From Pseudomonadota bacterium (GTDB lineage Bacteria; Pseudomonadota; Gammaproteobacteria; Burkholderiales; Burkholderiaceae_C), in assembly GCA_023390985.1 (NCBI GenBank), contig JAEWBU010000040.1, positions 1-20,289 on the forward strand: DNA of 20,289 bases, in the 5' to 3' direction. A program made the position numbers and the translations under genes. The notes under the pieces are model-generated. The model saw only the letters and a program-made list of their open reading frames with translations, had not been told where the DNA came from and ran no database searches. Shown piece by piece: positions 8,283-17,084 of this stretch; the first letter of the stretch is position 1, and each line of letters begins with the position of its first letter.

Positions 8283-8290
8283 AAAGGAGA
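8283..8290 (+). promoter_or_regulatory. Strong ribosome binding site fixing the Bug-protein start
   Basis: AAAGGAGA ends eight bases before the ATG at 8299. It supports that start over an in-frame ATG at 8278, which overlaps the lyase stop and would put seven extra residues before the signal peptide. Confidence 0.75.
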
Positions 8291-8298
8291 CCCTTCAC

Positions 8299-9264
8299 AT
8301 GCAATTCACCCGCAGAACCTTCCTGGGCACGGCCGCGGCCGGCGCCGCTTCGCTGGCCTTGCCCGCCTTCGCGCAGGGCAGGAACGTCACCCTGGTGGTC
8401 GGCGCCGCGCCCGGCGGCACCACCGACATCGCCGCCCGCATGCTGGCCGAGCCGCTCGGCAAGATCCTGGGCACGTCGGTCGTGGTGGACAACCGCTCCG
8501 GCGGCAACGGCAACATCGCCGGCCAGCTGGTGGCGCGCGCGCCCGGCGACGGCGCGACACTGCTGGTGCAGTACTCCGGTTACCAGAGCATCACGCCGCT
8601 GGTGCAGCCGGTGCCGGGATTCGACCCGGGCAAGGACCTGAAGCCGATCGGCCACCTGATCGACGCGCCCCAGGTGATGGTGGTGCGCCCCGGCTTCCCG
8701 GCGAACACCTTCAACGAGTTCCTCGCGTACGTGAAGGCCAATCCGGGCAAGGTGAACTACGCCTCCAGCGGCAACGGCGCGCTGCAGCACGTCACCACCG
8801 AGCTGCTGAAGGACCTGACCAAGACCTTCATGACCCACATCCCCTACCGCGGCACGGGTCCCGCGCTCACCGACCTGCTGGCCGGCACGGTCGACCTCAC
8901 CATCACCACGCCGCCGCCGCTGCTGCCGCACATCCGGTCGGGCAAGCTCAGGCCGCTGATGGTGACCGGCAAGACCCGCCTGCCGACCCTGCCCGACGTA
9001 CCCACCGCCACCGAGCTGGGCGTGCCGCTGGTCGCCTCCTCGTGGTTCGCCGTGTACGGCCCGTCGGCCCTGCCCGCCGACCTGCAGAACAAGCTGTCGG
9101 CGGCGGTGCGGCAGGTGGTGGAGACCCCGGAATTCAAGCGCCGCGCGGATGAGCAAGGCGCCAAGGCGATCGCCATGACGCCGGCCGAACTGGCCGACCT
9201 GGGCACGAAGGAACGCGCCATGTGGGAACGCATCGTGCGCGTGGCGCAGATCAAGGCCGACTGA
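8299..9264 (+). CDS. Bug/TctC-type periplasmic solute-binding protein (tripartite tricarboxylate transporter family)
   Basis: This is an extracytoplasmic binding protein of the large Bug family, which binds carboxylates and other small solutes in the periplasm. The 321-residue precursor starts with a twin-arginine-like signal (TRRTFLG, 4-10), then a hydrophobic stretch and a likely cleavage site after AFA (residue 25). Family motifs follow: VTLVVGAAPGGTTDIAAR, VVVDNRSGGNGNIAG, YASSGNGALQH, IPYRGTGPALTDLLAG and LPTLPDVPTATELG. It has 966 bases including the stop, a normal length. It lies 17 bases behind the lyase gene with a strong ribosome binding site, so it is the third gene of the CoA-transferase/lyase unit. 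No TctA/TctB membrane partners are nearby, as is common for orphan Bug proteins in Comamonadaceae and Bordetella. The ligand is probably the acid handled by the two upstream enzymes (inference). Confidence 0.93.
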   Translation: MQFTRRTFLGTAAAGAASLALPAFAQGRNVTLVVGAAPGGTTDIAARMLAEPLGKILGTSVVVDNRSGGNGNIAGQLVARAPGDGATLLVQYSGYQSITPLVQPVPGFDPGKDLKPIGHLIDAPQVMVVRPGFPANTFNEFLAYVKANPGKVNYASSGNGALQHVTTELLKDLTKTFMTHIPYRGTGPALTDLLAGTVDLTITTPPPLLPHIRSGKLRPLMVTGKTRLPTLPDVPTATELGVPLVASSWFAVYGPSALPADLQNKLSAAVRQVVETPEFKRRADEQGAKAIAMTPAELADLGTKERAMWERIVRVAQIKAD

Positions 9265-9268
9265 GCCG

Positions 9269-9285
9269 GCGGCCCCACGGGCCGC
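9269..9285 (+). terminator. GC-only hairpin after the Bug gene
   Basis: GCGGCCC-CAC-GGGCCGC is a perfect seven-base stem with a three-base loop, starting five bases after the stop at 9264. No T tract follows, so it is not a classical intrinsic terminator, but its place suggests it ends or stabilises the transcript and separates this unit from the URC cluster. Confidence 0.5.
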
Positions 9286-9296
9286 GGTCCGCGCGC

Positions 9297-9318
9297 TAAA
9301 GTGGTCTCTTTGCGGGAG
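9297..9318 (+). promoter_or_regulatory. Candidate -10 box and ribosome binding site of the URC1 homologue
   Basis: TAAAGT (9297-9302) resembles a -10 hexamer in otherwise GC-only DNA, and GGGAG (9314-9318) is a ribosome binding site eight bases before the ATG at 9327. No -35 hexamer is evident at 17 bases, so the promoter part is weak; the ribosome binding site is good. Confidence 0.4.
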
Positions 9319-9326
9319 ACCCCTGA

Positions 9327-10588
<1,262 letters not shown>

Positions 10589-10592
<4 letters not shown>

Positions 10593-11857
10593 GCGTGGAG
10601 AACGACTTCATCCGTGAACGGTCGCGCGGCGAAGTTGCCGCGAGCGAGTTGCGCTCCACACACGCCGTGCGCGAGCGCTGCGGACAGCTGCTCGACCGCG
10701 CGCGGGTCGGCCAGTCCGCCTGGTTCACCGTGGACGAAGGCAAGCTGCGCGACGCCGCCGCGGAAGTAGCGACCATCACCCGGCAGCGCTACCCGAAGCT
10801 GCACATCCCCTTCCACAGCCGCTGGCGCCACTTCGAGGCCGGCGGCGTCGACCGCCGCAAGCAACTGGAAGAGCTGCTGGGCAACGTGGCCCCGCAGGTG
10901 CGCGCCCACGCGATGATCGACCTCACGTTCGTGAGCGTGCTGCTGGATGCGGGCGCGGGGCCGGAATGGAAGTACGTCGATCCGCACGACGGCAAGGCCT
11001 ACACGCGATCGGAGGGCCTGGCGGTCGCCAGCTTTCACGCCTTCACCAGCGGCATGTTCTCCAGCGACAAGCTGCGGCCGCTGCAGGTGGATGCGCAGGG
11101 CCTGCGCGCCATCGTCACCGACCGCTTGGCGCGCGCTTTCCAGGTGCGCGAATCGAACCCGCTGGTCGGCCTGGACAACCGCGCCGTGCTGCTGCGCCGG
11201 CTGGGCGAGGCCATGGCCGAGCAGCCCGAGGTGTTCTCCGAGGCCGCCCGTCCGTCCGGCCTGTGCGACCTGCTGATGGGCGACGAAGGCGGCATCACGC
11301 ACACCGCTGAACTGGAGACGCACGACCTGCTGTCGCAGCTGCTGGTGTCGCTCTCGGGCATCTGGCCGATGGGCAACAGCATGGGCGGGGTGCCGCTGGG
11401 CGACGTGTGGCGCCATTCGGCGGTGCGCGGCGACGGGCCGTCGGACGGCTGGGTGCCGTTCCACAAGCTGTCGCAGTGGCTCACCTACTCGCTACTCGAG
11501 CCCTTCCACTGGGCCGGCGTCAAGGTGCGCGGAATCGACAAGCTGACCGGCCTGCCCGAGTACCGCAACGGCGGCCTCCTGATCGACAGCGGCGTGCTGC
11601 GGCTGCGCGAGCCCGACGCGGCGCACACGGTCTGGCACGCCGGCGACGAGATCATCGTCGAGTGGCGCGCGCTCACCGTGGCGCTGCTCGACGAGCTGGC
11701 CGGCGCGGTGCGGCGCGAGCTCTCGCAAAGCGAGGAGCAGCTGCCGCTGGCCTGCGTGCTGGAAGGCGGCACCTGGGCCGCCGGCCGCGAACTCGCGCAG
11801 CGCACCCGGGGCGGCCTGCCGCCGCTGCAGGTGCACAGCGACGGCACCGTTTTCTGA
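10589..11857 (+). CDS. URC4/urg3-family protein (DUF1688), uracil catabolism
   Basis: This 422-residue protein belongs to the URC4/Urg3 (DUF1688) family, recognised from stretches such as YPKLHIPFHSRWRHFEAGG, WPMGNSMGGVPLGDVWRHS, FHKLSQWLTYSLLEP and LTGLPEYRNGGLLID. In Lachancea kluyveri URC4 is essential for the URC uracil-degradation pathway, and Urg3 is the uracil-induced fission-yeast relative. Its exact reaction is not established to my knowledge. No signal peptide or membrane segment is visible, so it should be cytoplasmic. The start ATG overlaps the URC1 stop by four bases, which indicates tight co-expression, and upp follows after 26 bases. Conserved His, Glu, Asp and Trp residues suggest an enzyme, but I cannot assign a catalytic set. 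The family call rests on recalled family sequences and on the neighbours. Confidence 0.87.
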
Positions 11858-11870
11858 ACCCACCGCTCGC

Positions 11871-11876
11871 GATAAT
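11871..11876 (+). promoter_or_regulatory. Candidate -10 box directly before upp
   Basis: GATAAT ends seven bases before the upp ATG at 11884. A transcript from it would begin at or next to the ATG, and there is no Shine-Dalgarno sequence, so upp may also be made from a leaderless message. No clear -35 hexamer was found. Confidence 0.4.
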
Positions 11877-11883
11877 CCACGCC

Positions 11884-12513
<630 letters not shown>

Positions 12514-12523
12514 GCTCCCAGCT

Positions 12524-12550
12524 GTCATCCACGCGAAGGCGGGGATCCAG
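12524..12550. repeat. REP-like palindromic intergenic element
   Basis: The stretch begins GTCATCCACGCGAAGGCGGG and ends GATCCAG. It closely resembles the common proteobacterial palindrome of the form GTCATTCCCGCGAAGGCGGG followed by AATCCAG. The core TCCaCGC-gaag-GCGGGGA forms a seven-base stem with one mismatch. It lies between upp and the deaminase gene, ending seven bases before the proposed TTG start. Confidence 0.65.
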
Positions 12551-12557
12551 AGCTCCC

Positions 12558-13838
12558 TTGCTCGACCTCCTCATCACAAACGCCCTCCTGCCCGACGGCC
12601 GCTCGGGCATGTCGATCGCGGTCCAGGCCGGCCGCATCCTCGAAGTCACCGAAGCCCTGGACGCGCCGGCGCACGAAAAGGTCGACGCGCAAGGCTGGCT
12701 GCTCTCGCCGCCCTTCTGCGACCCGCACTTCCACATGGATTCGACCCTCAGCTGGGGCCGACCGCGCGTCAACGAGAGCGGCACGCTGCTGGAGGGCATC
12801 GCGGTCTGGGGCGAGCTCAAGCCGCAGCTGAAGGCCTACGACATCGTCGACCGCGCCCTCGCCTACTGCGACTGGGCCGTGGCCCGCGGCCTGCTGGCCA
12901 TCCGCAGCCACGTCGACACCAGCGACCCCAGCCTGCTGACGGTGCGTGCCTTGCTGGACGTGAAGCGGCGCGTCGCGCCCTACCTGGACCTGCAGCTGGT
13001 GGCCTTCCCGCAGGACGGCGTGCTGCGCACCCGCGGCGGCATCGACTCGCTCAAGGCGGCCCTCGACCTGGGCGTCGACCTCGTCGGCGGCATCCCGCAC
13101 TTCGAGCGCACCATGGCCGAAGGCGCCGAAAGCGTGAAGCTGCTCTGCGAACTCGCGGCCGAACGCGGCAAGCTCGTGGACATGCACTGCGACGAGACGG
13201 ACGACCCGCTCTCGCGCCACATCGAGACGCTGGCTTTCGAGACGCAGCGGCTCGGCCTGCAGGGGCGCGTCAACGCCTCGCACTGCACGTCCATGCACAG
13301 CATGGACAACTACTACGTCAGCAAGCTGCTGCCGCTGATCGCGGAAAGCGGCGTCAGCGTGGTGGCCAACCCGCTGATCAACATCACCCTGCAGGGCCGC
13401 CACGACACCTATCCCAAGCGACGCGGCATGACGCGCGTCCCTGAACTCATGGCCGCAGGCGTCACCGTCGCTTTCGGCCACGACTGCGTCATGGACCCCT
13501 GGTACGGAATGGGCTCGGCGGACATGCTGGAGGTGGCCCACATGGGGCTGCACGTGGCGCAGATGACGAGCCAGGCCGGAATCCGTGCGTGCTACGACGC
13601 GGTGACCACCCACGCCGCGCGGGTGATGCACCTGGACGGCTATGGCATCGAGGCCGGGTGCGATGCGAGTTTCGTGCTGCTGCAGGCGCGGGATGTGACG
13701 GAAGCGATCCGGTTGAGGGCGAATCGGTTGAAGGTTTGGAGGAAGGGGACGGTGGTGGCACACACGCCCGAAGCCGTATCGCGGTTGAGTGTGAGCGGCC
13801 GACCGGGCAGCGTCGACTTCCTCGGTCCCTCTCGCTAG
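12558..13838 (+). CDS. codA: Cytosine deaminase (CodA-like amidohydrolase)
   Basis: CodA hydrolyses cytosine to uracil and ammonia with a metal-dependent TIM barrel. The 426-residue protein follows E. coli CodA (427) with a constant offset of four. Metal ligands His57, His59, His210 and Asp309 and active-site Gln152, Glu213 and His242 are all present, in HFHMD (57-61), AFPQDG, MHCDETDD and ASHCTSMHS. The stretches NPLINITLQGRHDTYPKRRG and FGHDCVMDPWYGMGSADML also match. One difference is Cys310, where E. coli has Asp314, a residue known to affect substrate preference. I chose the TTG at 12558 because it places LDLLITNALLPDG at the family N-terminus and gives the family length; no ATG or GTG lies upstream in frame before the repeat. 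It follows upp by 44 bases and would supply uracil to the URC enzymes. An isoguanine or related deaminase is a weaker alternative. Confidence 0.88.
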   Translation: MLDLLITNALLPDGRSGMSIAVQAGRILEVTEALDAPAHEKVDAQGWLLSPPFCDPHFHMDSTLSWGRPRVNESGTLLEGIAVWGELKPQLKAYDIVDRALAYCDWAVARGLLAIRSHVDTSDPSLLTVRALLDVKRRVAPYLDLQLVAFPQDGVLRTRGGIDSLKAALDLGVDLVGGIPHFERTMAEGAESVKLLCELAAERGKLVDMHCDETDDPLSRHIETLAFETQRLGLQGRVNASHCTSMHSMDNYYVSKLLPLIAESGVSVVANPLINITLQGRHDTYPKRRGMTRVPELMAAGVTVAFGHDCVMDPWYGMGSADMLEVAHMGLHVAQMTSQAGIRACYDAVTTHAARVMHLDGYGIEAGCDASFVLLQARDVTEAIRLRANRLKVWRKGTVVAHTPEAVSRLSVSGRPGSVDFLGPSR

Positions 13839-13898
13839 CCGTCGAAATCAGGCGCCCGCCGACAGCGGAAGAGTTGACTCGCGCGCTAACGTCGCGCG

Positions 13899-14660
13899 AT
13901 GCCCCTCGACCTCCCCCGCATCCGCGCCCTCTGCTTCGACGTCGACGGAACCATCTCCGACACCGACGACCACCTCGTCGCGCAGCTGGCGAAGTGGATC
14001 GACGCGGTCCCCGGCGTGAGCGGGCGTCGGGCGGAGCGGCTGGCGCGGCAGACCGTGATGGCGCTGGAAACACCGGTGCATGGCGCCTACGCCAAGCTCG
14101 ACGAGCTGGGCCTGGACGTGCCGCTCACGCGCTTGCGCGACCGGCTGCGCGCGATCAAGCGGCGCAACGCCGACCCGGCGCACACGCGCAACCCCGAGGC
14201 GATCGACGAGGTGCCGCACGAGATGGTGGCGGGCGTGCAGCAGATGATCGAGGCGCTCGCCCAGCACTTCCCGATGTGCACCATCTCCACCGGCGGCGCA
14301 CCGCGCGTGGAGCGATTCCTGGAGCACTACGGCGTTCGCAAGCACTTCACCGCCGTGATCGGCGCGCAGACCACGCGTCGCATGAAGCCGCATCCGGAGC
14401 CGCTGCTGTTCGCCGCGCGCGAGATGGGCGTCGATCCGCGGGACTGCCTGATGATCGGCGACACCACCATCGACATCCGCACCGGCGTGGCGGCGGGCGC
14501 GCAGACGGTGGGCGTGCTGTGCGGCTTCGGCACCGAGCGCGAGCTGCGCGAGGCCGGGGCCGGGTTGATCCTGCGGACCACTTCAGACCTGCTCGCGGTG
14601 CTGCAGCCGGCCGAGGATCCGCTCAAGAAAACCGCCAGCCCTCAAACCGGGATGGGGTGA
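13899..14660 (+). CDS. HAD-superfamily phosphatase, phosphoglycolate-phosphatase-like
   Basis: This 253-residue hydrolase has the HAD motif I CFDVDGTISDTDDH with Asp14 and Asp16 as nucleophile and acid. It has motif II CTISTGGAP, a lysine in RRMKPHPEPLL, and motif IV MIGDTTIDIRTGVAAG. A helical cap insert lies between motifs I and II (about residues 25-110), as in subfamily I phosphatases (phosphoglycolate phosphatase, nucleotidases, beta-phosphoglucomutase). The substrate cannot be assigned. Its place behind URC1-URC4-upp-codA suggests a phosphorylated pyrimidine-breakdown product, for example a ribosyl phosphate or a nucleoside monophosphate (inference). It starts 60 bases after the deaminase stop. 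No Shine-Dalgarno sequence precedes the ATG; TAACGT (13887-13892) is a -10-like box six bases upstream, hinting at a leaderless message. Confidence 0.85.
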   Translation: MPLDLPRIRALCFDVDGTISDTDDHLVAQLAKWIDAVPGVSGRRAERLARQTVMALETPVHGAYAKLDELGLDVPLTRLRDRLRAIKRRNADPAHTRNPEAIDEVPHEMVAGVQQMIEALAQHFPMCTISTGGAPRVERFLEHYGVRKHFTAVIGAQTTRRMKPHPEPLLFAAREMGVDPRDCLMIGDTTIDIRTGVAAGAQTVGVLCGFGTERELREAGAGLILRTTSDLLAVLQPAEDPLKKTASPQTGMG

Positions 14661-14731
14661 ACTGTCTCCCGACGGTCAATACGAGAAAAACTGCTCAGGT
14701 ATCCGGCACAGTTGACTAGAAAATCACGGGG
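14661..14731 (+). promoter_or_regulatory. Spacer with possible promoter for the binding-protein gene
   Basis: This 71-base gap holds an AT-rich patch, TTGACTAGAAAAT (14712-14724), just before the ATG at 14732. TAGAAA or GAAAAT could be a -10 box giving a very short leader; TTGACT is too close to it to be its -35. CGGGG (14727-14731) directly before the ATG is too close for a good ribosome binding site. Confidence 0.3.
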
Positions 14732-15862
14732 ATGCTCAACCGTAGAACGTTCTCCCGCTCCCTCGTCGGCTCCGCCGCCCTGCTCGCCCTGCCCGTCGTC
14801 CGCGCGCAAGGCGAACGCATCGTGCTGGCCCAGTCGGCGCCCTTCGCCGGACCGGCCGCGCAACTGGGGATCCAGTTCCACAACGGCGCGAAGCTGTTCT
14901 TCGACCAGGTGAACGCGCAAGGCGGCATCCATCGCAAGCCGGTGGAGATCGTGAAGATGGACGATGGCTACGAGCCGGACCGCTGCGCGGACAACACCCG
15001 CAAGCTGCTGGCCGACGACCCGGTGGCGCTGTTCGCCTACGTGGGCACGCCCACCAGCCTGGCCGCGCTGCCGCTGGCCACGGCCGCGAAGACGCCGTTC
15101 TTCGCGCCCTTCACCGGGGCCATGGGCCTGCGCCAGCCGTTCAACCGCTACGCCTTCCACCTGCGCGCCTCGTACAACGACGAGACCGCGCTGATCGTCA
15201 ACCAGCTCTGGCAGCTGGGCCGCACCAAGGTGGCGGTGTTCCACCAGAACGATGCCTACGGCAAGGCCGGCCTCGACGGCGTGACGCTGGCGCTGGCCGC
15301 GCACAACGCCAAGCCAGTCGGCGCCGCCACCGTGGAGCGAAACTCGGTGGACGTGGCCGCGGCGGTGAAGTCGCTGGTGGACCTGCGGCCCGACGCCATC
15401 GTGCAGGTCGGCGCGTACAAGGCCTGCGCCGCCTTCATCAAGGCCGCCAAGGCGGCCGGCTACGGCGGCCTGTTCTACAACGTGTCGTTCGTGGGCACGC
15501 AGGCGCTGGCCGACGAGCTGGGCAAGGACGGCCTGGGCGTGGTGGTGTCGCAGGTGATGCCCTCGCCCTACAACCCGGCCCGCGCCGTCACGCGCGAGTT
15601 CGTCGACGCGGTCAAGAAGGCCGGCGGCGAGCACAACGCCAACTTCTCCAGCATGGAGGGCTACCTGGCCGCCAAGGTGATGGCCGATGCGCTGCGCCGC
15701 GGCCCGGCCAAACCCACGCGCGAGACCGTGGTGACCAGCCTCGAGGGCCTGGGTCAGCAGTCGTATGGCGGCTTCAACGTCAGCTTCTCGGCCACCGACC
15801 ACGTGGCCTCGAAGTTCGTCGACCTGTCGATGCTGACCGGCGACGGCCGCGTGCGGACCTGA
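14732..15862 (+). CDS. ABC-transporter periplasmic binding protein, branched-chain amino acid type (Peripla_BP_6)
   Basis: This is a 376-residue precursor of a LivJ-like type I periplasmic binding protein. The signal peptide is twin-arginine-like (NRRTFSRSL, 3-11), hydrophobic through ALLALPVV, with a likely cleavage after VRA (residue 25). The mature part begins ERIVLAQSAPFAGPAAQLG and continues with NGAKLFFDQVNAQGGIHRKP, ending KVNx-type family motifs such as YNDETALIVNQLWQLGRTKVAVFHQNDAYG and SMEGYLAAKVMADALRR (the first is two adjoining motifs, YNDETALIV and VAVFHQNDAYG). No LivH, LivM, LivG or LivF gene is in the window, so it is an orphan here. It is the last gene of the rightward series, so a pyrimidine or a breakdown product is a possible ligand, but amino acids, amides or aromatic acids are equally common for the family. 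Its stop faces the efflux gene, seven bases away. Confidence 0.88.
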   Translation: MLNRRTFSRSLVGSAALLALPVVRAQGERIVLAQSAPFAGPAAQLGIQFHNGAKLFFDQVNAQGGIHRKPVEIVKMDDGYEPDRCADNTRKLLADDPVALFAYVGTPTSLAALPLATAAKTPFFAPFTGAMGLRQPFNRYAFHLRASYNDETALIVNQLWQLGRTKVAVFHQNDAYGKAGLDGVTLALAAHNAKPVGAATVERNSVDVAAAVKSLVDLRPDAIVQVGAYKACAAFIKAAKAAGYGGLFYNVSFVGTQALADELGKDGLGVVVSQVMPSPYNPARAVTREFVDAVKKAGGEHNANFSSMEGYLAAKVMADALRRGPAKPTRETVVTSLEGLGQQSYGGFNVSFSATDHVASKFVDLSMLTGDGRVRT

Positions 15863-15869
15863 CGCTTTC

Positions 15870-17084
15870 TCAGGCGGCCCGCAGCGGCCGCCCGCGGCGC
15901 AGCAGCAGCAGCTGCGCCGCCAGCCCGAGCGAAGTCCATCCCAGCATCAGCGCCCCCAGGTTCACCTGGCCCTCCTCGTGCGGGACGGTGCCCACCACGA
16001 AGCCGCCGAACGCGCCCAGCAGCTGCTGCGACAGGCCGGCGACCGCGGCCGCCGAACCGGCCAGCGCGGGGATCAGGCCTACGGTGCCCGTGAGCGCCGG
16101 CGGCACCAGCAGGCCGTGGCCGACGCCCAGCAGCAGCATCGGCAAGGCCAGAGCGAGCGGGCTGCGCCAGCCCGCCCATCCGAGCACCAGGACCAGCACC
16201 AGGCCGGTGATCGTCAGCACCTGGCCCCAGCCCATGATGAAGTGGTCGCTGCGGTGGTGCGCCATCCGCGTGGTGGCCAGGTTGCCGAAGATGTAGGCGA
16301 TCGGGATCGCGCCGATGTACCAGCCCAGCTCGTCCGGCCCGACGCCGTAGGCGCGCAGCACCAGCGGCGTGCCGCCCAGGAAGCTGTAGAAGGTGGCGGT
16401 GCACGCGGACAGCAGCAGCACGTAGAGCAGGAAGGCCGGCTCGCGCGCCAGCCTGGCGTAGCTGCTCGCCAGGCTGCGCAGCCCGCCGGCGGCTTTCTGC
16501 CGCGGCTTCAGGTCCGGCAGGCCCTTCCACGCGGCGAACATCAGCACGACCGCGAGCGCCGTCATCACCGCGAAGCCGCCCTGCCAGCCGACGCGCACGT
16601 GCAGTTGGCCACCGAGCAGCGTGCTCACCGGGGGCACCACGCCCATGCTCATGCCGATGAAGGCCATCACGCGCGTGCGGTCGGGGCCCTGGAACAGGTC
16701 CTGCACCATGGCGCGCGCCGTCACCATGCCGGCCGCGCTGCCCGCGCCCTGCAGCACGCGTCCGAGCGTGAGCGTCGTCAGGTCGGAGGCCAGCGCCGCG
16801 ACCAGGGAACCGATGCCCGCGATCACCAGCCCCGACATCAGAACGGGCTTGCGGCCGAAACGGTCGGACAGCGGGCCGTAGACCAGCTGCATGCCGCCGT
16901 AGGCCGCGACGAAGCCGCTGAAGGTGAGCTGCACCGCCGCCTGGGTGCTGCCGAAGGTGGCGGGCCAGTCCTGCATCGAAGGCAGGCAGATCGTCATCGC
17001 CAGCAGGCCGAAGGCAAGCTGGGCGACCAGGTTGGCCATCAGCAGGAAATGGCCGGACGGCTTCTTGGTGGGTTGATCGCTCAT
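15870..17084 (-). CDS. Bcr/CflA-type drug-resistance MFS efflux transporter
   Basis: This 404-residue inner-membrane protein of the major facilitator superfamily resembles the Bcr/CflA drug:H+ antiporters. Motif A, GPLSDRFGRKP, is at residues 70-80 between the second and third membrane segments, and LGRVLQGAGSAAGMVTARA marks the fourth and fifth. Long hydrophobic runs (FLLMANLVAQLAFGLLAM near the N-terminus, LVLVLVLGWAG and LALALPMLLLGVGHGLL in the second half) fit about 12 membrane helices. The basic C-terminus RRGRPLRAA would be cytoplasmic. I chose the ATG at 17084-17082, which shares a base with the hrpA stop (TGATG) and gives the normal family length; a longer frame upstream overlaps hrpA and is not conserved-looking. 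The substrate is unknown; bicyclomycin, sulfonamide and chloramphenicol are the family's reference substrates. Confidence 0.92.
   Translation of the reverse strand: MSDQPTKKPSGHFLLMANLVAQLAFGLLAMTICLPSMQDWPATFGSTQAAVQLTFSGFVAAYGGMQLVYGPLSDRFGRKPVLMSGLVIAGIGSLVAALASDLTTLTLGRVLQGAGSAAGMVTARAMVQDLFQGPDRTRVMAFIGMSMGVVPPVSTLLGGQLHVRVGWQGGFAVMTALAVVLMFAAWKGLPDLKPRQKAAGGLRSLASSYARLAREPAFLLYVLLLSACTATFYSFLGGTPLVLRAYGVGPDELGWYIGAIPIAYIFGNLATTRMAHHRSDHFIMGWGQVLTITGLVLVLVLGWAGWRSPLALALPMLLLGVGHGLLVPPALTGTVGLIPALAGSAAAVAGLSQQLLGAFGGFVVGTVPHEEGQVNLGALMLGWTSLGLAAQLLLLRRGRPLRAA
15873..15892. terminator. Hairpin between convergent genes
   Basis: GGCGGCC-CGCAGC-GGCCGCC is a perfect seven-base stem. It begins 11 bases after the binding-protein stop and lies within the last codons of the convergent efflux gene, so it could slow polymerases from the left. 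No T tract follows on either strand, so this is weak. Confidence 0.3.

Noticed and set aside
13874..13892. TTGACT plus TAACGT as a sigma-70 promoter before the HAD gene
   Set aside because: The spacing is only seven bases, far short of the usual 16-18, so TTGACT cannot be the -35 for this box.
14660..14713. Inverted repeat AACTGT/ACAGTT flanking the spacer before the binding-protein gene
   Set aside because: Only six bases per arm with a loop of more than 40 bases; expected by chance.
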